Source: Centroberyx gerrardi
Taxonomy: Eukaryota; Chordata; Actinopteri; Beryciformes; Berycidae
Length of the DNA stretch: 64,000 nucleotides
NCBI RefSeq assembly: GCF_048128805.1
Contig: NC_136004.1
Coordinates: forward strand, 18,412,185 to 18,476,184
Direction of reading: 5' to 3'
Position numbers and translations under genes: made by a program. The notes beneath the pieces are model-generated. The model did not search any database. It saw nothing but the letters and a program-made list of their open reading frames with translations, and had not been told where the DNA came from. Shown in pieces: positions 56,701-64,000 of the stretch (its first letter is position 1; every line of letters begins with the position of its first letter).

Positions 56701-59700
56701 CACAAAGGAAGATTTGCAAGCAGTGACCAATGACAACAGTAACACCTCCAATCGCACTATTACATTCAGTGTGATTCGGCATCCTAAACTGGGGAGGCTG
56801 GTGACAAAGCAGCCTGATAATTCCACTCTGGACATCTCCACTTTCACGCAACATATGGTAAGGGAAGGGCTGGAGGTCGACATCAACACTTTTCTATCGC
56901 TTTACATAAGTATTGAGCAGGTCTAATTTGAAATAGACAGAATAAGCAGGATGTGAACTCAGAATGTTGTTTGTATACAGTTACCGTATGATTAAACCTT
57001 AGGGTCTCTCCACCCATGCTAAATGATGTCAGATTGCCATCTTATGAATAATAGATGGATCTTCATTCAGGAAATCAACCATAAGCTTCTCTAGCTGAAT
57101 GGCTCACATGAGGCTTTCATATAATGAATTATTTCTGGTGGGTTATGATCAAACATTAAAGCTGTAATGCTCAGTGTACTTTATTCACTGCTGAACAGCA
57201 CTAGTCTAAGCAAATTTAAAATAATGATGAAATCTTATCCATACTGTTTGAATATCTGTCAGAATGGCTGCATATTATGCAGGCTACTGAACTGTTTACA
57301 CAGTTGATTACACAATCATTTCACTTGGCTGATCTGTATGTTGTGCAATTTTGTTGATGTGACCTTATTTTGGATCAAGGCAAGGCTGAGCATCTGTGGT
57401 GTTTGTGTACCTCAGGTGGACAGGGAAGAGGTTCTGTATATTCAAACTCCCATAGAGTCAGTGGGATGGGCAGCGATGGACTCCATGACCTTCTCTGTGG
57501 CATCGCCGCCTGCTTCTCTGGACACCCAGACCTTCAAAATAGACATTTCCTATGAGAATGCTGGACCTGAGCGCAAGACACTCTTACTTGCAAATACAGG
57601 TATGGAAAAACATTGATTGTGTTCATGTTCATTATTTTATTATTACATTTTAAAGAAATGTTGATCAATGCTGTCCTTTGTGATAAACCTCTTTTTGCTC
57701 GGTGCTTTGAAAATGCCATTAGGTGCTGTGGTAACAGAAGGGGACAGTGTTGTCATTGACGAATCCAAGCTGGATGCCTCCAACCTCATGTCTAAGCTGC
57801 CAACGCCTCAGCGAAGCTCCCATGAGGTTTGGTTCCAGGTGAAATCTCTACCCCAATATGGTGTCATTGTGGTGGGTGAGAGAAACCTCACCAAGGAGAA
57901 ACCTAATTTCTCCCAGTTCATTGTCAACAAATATGGTATCACCTACAAGCACGACAACTCGGAGACAACTCGCGATTTCTTTGTCTTCAGTACGTGGCTA
58001 AATCCTAAGGGCAAGCCAGCGCAGCACCCTCTAGAGGATAGTGATGTTGTTGAGGAGTGGTTCAACATCACAATCACCCCTGTGAATGATCAGCCACCTG
58101 TGCTGAAGACCAAAGCTCCGAGTCTGAGGGTGGTACAAGGTGATACAGTGGCCCTTAGGCCTGAGAACCTCAAAGTTGAAGACTTGGACAATCCTCCTGA
58201 TGATATCAAGTTCTCTGTGATTAGCAAGCCCAACAATGGTTACCTAGCTCTTGAAGGAAGTTTGAATGAGTCAGTTGTGGCCTTCACCCAAGCCCAAATC
58301 AATAGTGGAAGAGTATACTTCATCCACGATGGAAGTCCTGCCTCAGGGGTGTTCTATTTCAGCGTCACAGATGGCCATCATAAGCCAGTCTATAAACTCT
58401 TCAACCTAGAGGTAACAGAAATCACCATTTCAATGGTCAACAACACTGGATTGACACTGGAGCAAGGCAAGACTTCAGTTTCACTGAACCAAGACACTCT
58501 TGCCGCAGAGACCAATGGGAAAAACACCACCATTCACTACCAGATTACAAGGCCTCCAAATTCTGGTAAACTTCTAAGGGACAACCAAGAGGTTACACAG
58601 TTTGAACAGGAGGACCTACAGGTTGGAAGGCTGTCCTACCATATGATGTCCCTTTCCTCTGTAGAAGACAGCTTTGAGTTTGTTGCCTTCACTTCAGAGG
58701 CTAACCTGACTGGCCAAGTGCTCAACATCACTGTCAAACCTTTGATCCAGTTTAGCAAAGGGTTGAGGATTCCCAATGGGATCACTGTCAAACTTAACAC
58801 TGGTTTCCTTAATGCCTCTGAACTGGCTCATATAAGTGGCAGTGACCCTCTTTTTGAAATTGTCTCCCAGCCTAAGTATGGGAAGGTTGTTCGAACAAAA
58901 CCTAAAATGTCCAGGAAAGCTGTACCGGCTGAGTCCTTCACCTTTCAGGATGTGAGGCAGGAAAAGGTTGCTTTGGAGCTGAATGCCAACATGACTGGAG
59001 TTCAAGAGCTAAATGACTCACTGGTGTTTGTACTGAAAGCTGAGAACATCCAACCTGCTAAAGGGGAGTTCCACTTCACCATCGTGCCATATGATCCAAC
59101 ACTTTTCTCAACCACAAAGGGTCCTTTCCCAACCACACCGTCAGTCCCTCAGACATCAAGCCAAACTTCCAGAAATGGAACTGCTTTACCAGTCCTTTCC
59201 ACAGCTTTTCTTTCCACCCAGCAACCAAGCAAAAACCAACAAAGGTTCAAAGGACGCAACCGATGGGGAAACTCTAATCGAACTGACACTTTTAGTACGA
59301 CTCTTGGCAAACCAACTCTTGGTACAGAGGACATTCCTTATAGGAACACACCAGTTCGTGTAGAGTCCTACCCCCAAAAGAGCTCTAACCCCCTTCTGGT
59401 CATCTTACCACTGTTGGCCCTGCTTCTCCTTGTAATCATCTTTGTAGTGCTGGTTGTCTTGCTTCGACGCCACAGGCAGAGGAAGCAGAACCTCCAAACA
59501 CCAAAACCGCCACCTTCACCAGTTCATCCAAGCAGTCAGTCCTACCAGGGCCAATCCCAGAGGAGCGCAACAGTTCCCACAGTGACTGTCACTCAGTTGA
59601 GCCCCAGTTGCCCAAGTAGTCCAGTTCTTGATAGGTTACTGACACCGAATCAGGGTTCAGTTTATAGCACCATTGATTCCTCCATGCTCATAAGTTCCTG

Positions 59701-59782
59701 GAGTAATGGTGGCCCAGGGGCTTCTTCCCAACTTATTAGAACTGCCAGTCCCAGTCTTAAGAAGAATCAGTATTGGGTATGA
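35575..59782 (+). CDS. cspg4: Chondroitin sulfate proteoglycan 4 (NG2), full length, 10 exons
   Basis: Ten exons join in phase to 2405 residues: 35575-35659, 39425-39588, 42026-45595, 46369-46842, 47059-47235, 51881-52079, 53200-53331, 56685-56857, 57416-57599, 57723-59782. Domain order is signal peptide (about 1-29), laminin-G 1 (about 30-200), laminin-G 2 (about 210-395), CSPG repeats (about 430-2190), a Thr/Ser-rich stem, a transmembrane helix (2277-2300) and a 105-residue tail ending QYWV, a PDZ ligand. CSPG4 is a type I membrane proteoglycan of progenitor cells (oligodendrocyte precursors, pericytes) that binds collagen, growth factors and integrins. Human CSPG4 is 2322 residues, also with two LamG domains and a QYWV end. 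I see no lesion. The QYWV end and LamG sequence favour cspg4 over the cspg4b paralogues. Confidence 0.92.
36571..36618 (+). repeat. 25-bp tandem duplication
   Basis: AATGTACATTATTTACATCC followed by ATC occurs twice, beginning at 36571 and 36596, with identical sequence. Confidence 0.9.
37627..37663. repeat. Small inverted repeat (hairpin)
   Basis: AGTCATCCTCA and TGAGGATGACT are exact reverse complements with about 14 bases between. No T-run or gene boundary suggests a function. Confidence 0.7.
39425..39588 (+). CDS. cspg4: cspg4 exon 2: start of laminin-G 1
   Basis: Acceptor CTTCTCCAG and donor GTGGGT. It encodes SFYGDGFAQLKATESSDHNL and TNGLLFLAAGRTDYLLLEL, the first strands of the LamG sandwich. 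Phase 1 in, phase 0 out. Confidence 0.88.
39589..42025 (+). other. cspg4 intron 2
   Basis: A 2.4-kb intron. It holds a CA-rich tract at about 39640-39690 and a second copy of the GGCATTTAG repeat at 40636-40745. No internal exon is supported. Confidence 0.7.
40636..40745 (+). repeat. GGCATTTAG dispersed repeat, copy 2
   Basis: GGCATTTAGCCAGCACTCCT, then ATCCACAGCGACTTGCAATG, parallels the copy at 18831-19010. Confidence 0.6.
42026..45595 (+). CDS. cspg4: cspg4 exon 3: rest of LamG 1, LamG 2 and CSPG repeats
   Basis: A single 3570-base exon (1190 codons, residues 84-1273), phase 0 at both ends, acceptor CTCTTAG and donor GTGAGT. It completes LamG 1 (ending GFRGCMDEV and SLGCSP), contains LamG 2 (SFFSSRAYISLPPW to SLKGCLKNIKVNG) and runs into consecutive CSPG repeats. 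These are recognisable by recurring YGxL, F(S/T)xxDL and (V/I)xYxHDxSE-type motifs and VNDxxP boundaries. Several NxS/T sequons are present. The very large third exon parallels the human gene. Confidence 0.93.
45664..46192 (+). mobile_element. hAT-like TAGGGTT-family repeat, copy 2 (cspg4 intron 3)
   Basis: The left end reads TAGGGTTCTCCC and the right end, reversed, CTAGGGTTAGACCAATATAT, giving short inverted ends. Internal blocks are shared with 32670-33149 and 61320-61757. It fills most of intron 3 (45596-46368). Confidence 0.7.
46369..46842 (+). CDS. cspg4: cspg4 exon 4: CSPG repeats
   Basis: 158 codons (residues 1274-1431), phase 0, acceptor TGTTGCAG and donor GTGAGA. It begins VTHEDNLPSEVIFTVK and includes FSQEDINTGNIQYMQ and FTLNEGAS, parts of two successive CSPG repeats. 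Confidence 0.92.
47059..47235 (+). CDS. cspg4: cspg4 exon 5: CSPG repeat end
   Basis: 59 codons (1432-1490), phase 0, acceptor ATAACCAG and donor GTGAGT. It encodes VEHEFIYYVHDSSETLDDNF and ends VNDEPPVITTNRVLR, matching the VNDQPPI boundary of the human protein. Confidence 0.9.
50109..50462 (-). mobile_element. Dispersed element, copy C of the AAATCCACCC family (inverted, truncated)
   Basis: Starts TTTAAAGGAAAAATCCACCC and continues with ATATCATCAATTTGCGATGT and TCTGGTCTATTGAGGCTACC, the reverse complement of copy B. Similarity stops at about 50462, so roughly half of the element is missing. Confidence 0.7.
51229..51358 (-). mobile_element. Inverted tRNA-derived SINE in cspg4 intron 5
   Basis: Read on the minus strand it repeats the head-to-body order of the SINE at 31632-31795. 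On the + strand it shows GGGGAGACGACATG, GGATTCAGACCCACGAC (the B-box region) and GACAAGGACACC (the head). It is more diverged than the intron 4 copy of the esterase gene. Confidence 0.6.
51881..52079 (+). CDS. cspg4: cspg4 exon 6: CSPG repeat
   Basis: Residues 1491-1556 plus one base, acceptor TGTGTGCAG and donor GTAAAG. It encodes VTEIRPEDLRAQDSDTPPEE and FTQAHIEQGQLLFVHSG, aligning with the human repeat that reads FTQAQLDGGLVLFSH. GC-rich, as the other coding exons. Confidence 0.9.
52842..52932 (+). repeat. (TC)n microsatellite in cspg4 intron 6
   Basis: About 45 uninterrupted TC units, ending some 270 bp before exon 7. It produces an Arg-Glu repeat open frame on the minus strand that is an artefact. 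Confidence 0.95.
53200..53331 (+). CDS. cspg4: cspg4 exon 7: CSPG repeat
   Basis: Acceptor TTGTCTCAG and donor GTAAAA. It encodes AMSGGFNFQVNDGVNFTPRQ and ends LKVFP. Phase 1 at both ends, residues 1557-1600 plus one base. Confidence 0.88.
53697..53757 (+). repeat. (GT)n microsatellite
   Basis: GT dinucleotides with a few GC and AT interruptions at the start. Confidence 0.88.
54771..55326. mobile_element. AATTCCAATT-rich inverted-repeat element (hAT-like)
   Basis: The left end reads CAAGGTTGGGGCTATTCATG and the right end, reversed, CAGGGTTGGGGTCAATTCATG minus one base in phase. Both are followed by GAATTGGAATTG-type repeats, so the element could fold on itself. The flanks TTATGATG and TTAAGGTG match at six of eight positions, a possible decayed 8-bp target duplication. 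No coding content. Confidence 0.65.
56685..56857 (+). CDS. cspg4: cspg4 exon 8: CSPG repeat
   Basis: Residues 1601-1658, acceptor CCCATCCAG and donor GTAAGG. It encodes GSSTPITKEDLQAVTNDNSN and RHPKLGRLVTKQPDN. Phase 1 in, phase 0 out. Three NxS/T sequons lie close together. Confidence 0.88.
57416..57599 (+). CDS. cspg4: cspg4 exon 9: CSPG repeat
   Basis: Residues 1659-1719 plus one base, acceptor GTACCTCAG and donor GTATGG. It encodes VDREEVLYIQTPIESVGWAA and the linker ending LLLANTG. Confidence 0.88.
57723..59782 (+). CDS. cspg4: cspg4 exon 10: last CSPG repeats, stem, membrane helix, tail
   Basis: Residues 1720-2405 and TGA at 59780-59782, acceptor ATGCCATTAG. It begins AVVTEGDSVVIDESKLDASN, matching the human ALDASNLL region, and carries the last CSPG repeats. 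A Thr/Ser/Pro-rich stem (about 2180-2270) precedes the helix PLLVILPLLALLLLVIIFVV at 59390 onward. The RRHRQRKQ stop-transfer follows, then a Pro/Ser-rich tail with several TP and SP sites and the C-terminal QYWV. Human CSPG4 ends LKNGQYWV; here LKKNQYWV. Confidence 0.93.
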
Positions 59783-62528
59783 TCCTCCACAAACCAACTC
59801 TTACGCTTTATGAGTTGGTGAATGCTTTTATAGGTGATGGTTTGATAGCAGCTCAAAACCTGGTAGTATATTTTAGTGAGGCTGTGATAAATTATTACCT
59901 GTTGCAACTTATTCGAATTGGGATGCCCTTCCAGTGTAATTGGACAATAAAAACGGAATAAGACCACTGTTACCAAAGTCCTCTTGCCATCTGATTAATC
60001 AGGGTTAGGACTGCTTTGCCTTTTGTATGAGTAGCACAATCCTATTAAACACTGGTTTACAATCTATTACCATTTACATCAACCACTATATTGGCTTGGC
60101 AGGACAGACATTGTTCACTTGATTATTTGCAAAACTGTTATCAATGTGGTAATTATAACCTATGTTTGGTGCCTATGTTTAATTAAGTGACTCACATCAT
60201 TACTTGGTCCTCATGCACGCTGAAGTCCCTCCCATTATGGGTTACGATCATCAGTGTTGTCGCTGACTGCTAAAATTAAAGAACAGCTTGAAACTGTGAA
60301 TTAATAAGAAGACTGACACTGGTGCAAGATGTATTGTCTAAGAATTTCAATTGATTGTGCACATTTTGTATTTTTATTATATATTATAGCATAGTATAGC
60401 AACTTTTTGTAAACTCAGGTATTTTGTTAACAATCATTTATGTCCTCATGTTACCTTAATGAAGATCGCATGTATTGTCATTTATTGAGGTCTTGTGATT
60501 GTGTTCAAGTTTGAACATCATAAAATTATAGTTTTGCAAATGTCAGTACCTCCTTTAACAAATGCTTTCCAGCATGGCAGTTTATGTTTAGGGACCGTCC
60601 CTCGCAACTCCCTTACAGTTGATATGGTTAGTTTTGTACCAATATTGAACTGTTTCTCTATAGCTCTAATCAAATCAAACTGTTGAAAATCTTAGCACTG
60701 TTTTTCTTATGGTTTTTATGGTTTTATTATGCACAGTATTTTTATATTCTGAACTTGTTCAACTGTTGAAGTCAAGCCACTGAGCTTAAAGATACCATGC
60801 AATGAGTAGACACTATATTCTGCCCTGATGCACCTCAGTCATTAAGATTTAATTGTAAAGTTAAGGATTCTAGTACACTTCACCATTATTTGCTTAATAT
60901 GAAATATTTTTGCTTGAGTTTTACATTTCCTAAAATCAGAGCCTCTTAGTTTAATAGTGAATGTTCATGCATATTTATGTCAGTCGATTAGCTGAATTCA
61001 AATTTCATAGATGACTGAAACTGCCTTCTGACTGCCTTTTGAGTTTCTCTTTCTGTTGAGTTCCTTGTTTTGATTTCAGTCTAATGTTACATGCATGTAC
61101 CACTAAATTTCAGCTGTCAAATATGCTGTTTCTATACGACGTCTAGTTTATATTAATAATGAACATTGTCTAGTGACCCACCTAGTCAGAAAAGAGAGAC
61201 CAGAGTTTTTCCCACTCCTCAGTCTGTGATATCACATCACATCACCGGGTGTGTTTACATGCACACAGCATTTCAGATAATTGGGCCGAATTAAACCAAT
61301 GTTTTGGCCACAGCTACATAAAAAAGTTTATAAAACCTGCAATGAAATTTTATTTTCTTTGCACATTTTATTTATCCATTTAATTATTCAATAAAGTTTT
61401 TTATTAATTAATTCTTCAGTTAAATATAGTATTCTATCCCTGAGTTTCCCTACCATTAAACAGGTGTGGTGGGTCACCATGCCTTAAAGAGCTGCTAACC
61501 CTAAAAGAATCTCAGTAGTCTGGGACTCAGTGGAGAGTTTTAGTGTCCCATGATGGTCTTAAACGCTGTTTCTTGCTTTTCCACCCTGACAAGAATAAAA
61601 TTCTGGAGTGAGACACTGAATATTGTATTTTTTAGGATGAAAAAGGAAAAATGTAAAGATATTGAATATCAGCACAACATATTTATTGGCAACTTCAGTA
61701 CAAAAATATCAATATTGGTATTGGCCTTCAAAAACCTGTATTGGTCGAACCCTAATCCATGATAAGGTCTTACTTGGGTCTTATTTATGCTGTTTATATG
61801 CAGCCTTACATGCCACTAATGAATATCCCTCTGTACATAAATAAGTAAAATATTCTGAATATTACCATGGAAACTAAGTTTATGCTGACTGTAAAAAAAA
61901 CAACAGTAAACAGGATAAGGTGCAGATCTATACATGCCTCATATACCAAAATATTGGTATATCCCAAGTGTAGTATTGAGATCTCTCAAGAACGTGATAA
62001 GAGGTTATCGGGTTATTGTCAACAGAACAAGTTGTCAGTTTCTTCTTTTCCATGTTATTCAAGTCATCACAGGTGAGAGTCAATCTTAAAAAATACTGAC
62101 TGTTCTTTCTTAGGACTTAGGCCTTAAGAACAAGAAGCTGTATGAGAATTTTTTGACAGGGTTTTATTCCCTGAGATAAGTGTTGGTTTTTACATATTTC
62201 TTTTTTTTTTATAATCAATAAGCCTGTTTAACCTGTATACTCAAATGTGTGACATTGTCTACTGTAGTCCTCCTATGGCCTTGGGTGTTCTGACACTGTA
62301 ATAATGCATCTACTGTAAATCAAAGGTACTATTCTAATGAGTCATGGCAAACTATGGGAGATTAAAAAAAAAATGCTGTCACTGAAAACTGCTGTACACT
62401 TTTATGTTATGAGAACATTTTTGTACTGAAGAGAAGTGTCCATCCTGTGTATCCTGTGTCTTATCTTTATGATGTAACCTCCTATGTAACAGAAGTGTCA
62501 TATTTATTTATACCATATTTTTAATAAA
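59783..62528 (+). other. cspg4 3' UTR region and downstream
   Basis: AT-rich DNA with candidate poly(A) signals AATAAA at 59946-59951 and 62523-62528. Another AATAAA at 61390-61395 lies inside a transposon copy. The long 3' UTR to 62528 is plausible but not shown, and the short form would end about 180 bases after the stop. Confidence 0.45.
61320..61757 (-). mobile_element. hAT-like TAGGGTT-family repeat, copy 3 (inverted, downstream of cspg4)
   Basis: Read on the minus strand it begins near TAGGGTTCGACCAATACAGG and contains GGGACACTAAAACTCTCCAC and GTGACCCACCACACCTG, as in copy 1. It lacks the far end seen in copies 1 and 2. If the long 3' UTR is real, this element is part of the cspg4 transcript. 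Confidence 0.65.
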
Positions 62529-64000
62529 TCACTTTTAAATGTGTGCAAGGCTTATTATTGGAATACATTGCATTCATATGTTTTTCCCCCCACCAGATCT
62601 ATCTTGCTGCCATCAGAGCATGATTTTTGCATTTCTTCCAGCCTGAGTGAGTTTTCGGCAATTTTCTTTCTCTATATCACTATAGTTGCAGCCTGTTGTC
62701 TTCTAAATGATACTTTACTCATTGCAACAAAAGACACAGTGGAGCAAAGGACCAATTAGCAAAAGATTAATCACCATTATCACTTCCTTTCAGTTTCCCG
62801 TAATTACTGTAATTGTGACGTCCTAAAAAATAATGAAAGCATCTGCAGGACTTTGCTAGTGAATATATCTCCACCAAGGTGTTGTGTGTTTTCCATCTCA
62901 ATAGGAAACTTGTTGTTGTTGAAGTAAATGCCCTCTAAAAAATCTCATTGAATGCCCAGAAGATAAACATGTAATGTGATTTAGAAAAGCACAAGGATCT
63001 TGTTCTGCTGCTGAGGCGATGCTGCTGTGAGTCAGTCCACATGTCTGATGGTATGACGGGGAGAAAGCAATTACACGTTTTTCTGGACCCAAACACACTC
63101 TCATACAGGGGACATACACTATGTCTGCCTCATGTGCACAGATGTTAAAGATTACAGCTCAAAACTGAAAATACAGGCAAAAACACCCTGCACAGAATTT
63201 GTAAATAATCAGTAGTGGTGAGCTGAATGCTCTCACTGACACCAAATGAGCTAATGGGAATGGTGAGAAATGACATTGCAGGTGAGCTCCACACTGAATG
63301 CAACTTGTGACAAACATCACCAGTTTTCAGTTATCATTAACATGGGTCTGTACAGAACAACTTGTTTATGGAATGTGCTGTATTCCAAATATGTATTCAT
63401 CAAAATCTACTATGAAATATGTCAACAGTAATGTCACTGTCCTCCTGAGTTCTTCAGTAATATGATAAATTTATGTGCGTTGTTGCTAATTACCATCAGT
63501 GAGTACAGATTCTGTACAGTCCCACAGCACATTTATGGTGATGACTTCAAGAGATACTTCATTACAGACTTACTGACTTATAGACATACTTCATTTAATT
63601 TATTTGAATGTGATCTCAGCACTTTGGCTCTCTAGTTGATCAGCTGCCTTAATCTCTTCTATGGAGAACACAGTAATGTTTGGCTACTTGGCTTGCTAGT
63701 TAGCCTAAGCAACTGAAATGTTAGCAAACTTATGGCATATTACATACAGATATAGAAGTACTGCTTGTGTAACTATGTGATTTACATTAAAAGTAGAGAG
63801 TATGTGTTGTCTTACAATCATCAAAAGATTTGGATACATCAGCCTACATCACAGTATTGCAGCAGTACAGGTAAACGACTAGATAATGAACCCAAGTACA
63901 TTCGCCCATTGTGGGACAGTCATCAAAATTAATTTGTACACAAGAAGATGATTATTAGAGTAATGTGAAAAATCACATTTGAAATGAAAAGATTTATAGT
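62529..64000. other. Gene-free stretch to the window end
   Basis: No gene, RNA gene or defined mobile element is supported here. Short open frames on both strands lack domains. Confidence 0.5.

Noticed and set aside
61241..61320. Possible repeat beginning GGGTGTGTTTACATGCACAC
   Set aside because: It recalls a known fish repeat end, but no opposite end or second copy is visible in the window.
1..64000. CRISPR arrays, operons, phage or bacterial defence systems
   Set aside because: No regularly spaced direct repeats with unique spacers occur, and gene structure is spliced and eukaryotic throughout.

Overview
The window looks like nuclear DNA of a ray-finned fish, probably a spiny-rayed teleost. 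It has spliced genes with GT-AG introns, many CA/GT microsatellites, fish-type tRNA-derived SINEs, a DIRS-type tyrosine-recombinase retrotransposon and many short inverted-repeat DNA transposons. There are no bacterial-style operons, CRISPR arrays or phage modules. The species cannot be named from the sequence alone.

Two protein-coding genes are convincing, both on the + strand and arranged head to tail. The first (coding exons 29739-33747, seven exons, 362 residues) is an alpha/beta hydrolase resembling isoprenylcysteine methylesterase-like and kynurenine-formamidase-like esterases. It has a GGAW oxyanion-hole motif, a GHSAG nucleophile elbow and a plausible Ser192/Asp297/His329 triad behind an N-terminal membrane anchor. 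The second (coding exons 35575-59782, ten exons, 2405 residues) is the full-length orthologue of chondroitin sulfate proteoglycan 4 (CSPG4/NG2). It has a signal peptide, two laminin-G domains, a long array of CSPG repeats, one transmembrane helix and a cytoplasmic tail ending in the PDZ ligand QYWV. Every exon junction joins in phase and no lesion is seen in either gene.

The first 28 kb holds no gene I can support, apart from a possible C-terminal coding stretch running in from the left edge (2-202). It is mostly repeats. The most structured part is 7228-13200, a three-level nest. An old PIF/Harbinger-like transposon was split by a DIRS element (about 8347-12871) with inverted terminal repeats and an internal complementary region. 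The DIRS element was in turn entered by a short inverted-repeat transposon (about 8694-9145). The DIRS genes (gag, reverse transcriptase/RNase H, tyrosine recombinase) are recognisable but broken by frameshifts, an active-site change and a probable internal deletion.

Several repeat families occur two or three times, on both strands and inside introns. They are a TAGGGTT-ended hAT-like element, an element with ends related to AAAGGAAAAATCCACCCT, a tRNA-derived SINE and a GGCATTTAG repeat. I found no clear evidence of a previously undescribed biological system. The best second-look items are the nested DIRS locus, a splice acceptor whose polypyrimidine tract is a (TTCTC)n microsatellite, an exact-arm palindrome, and the esterase gene, whose substrate cannot be read from sequence.
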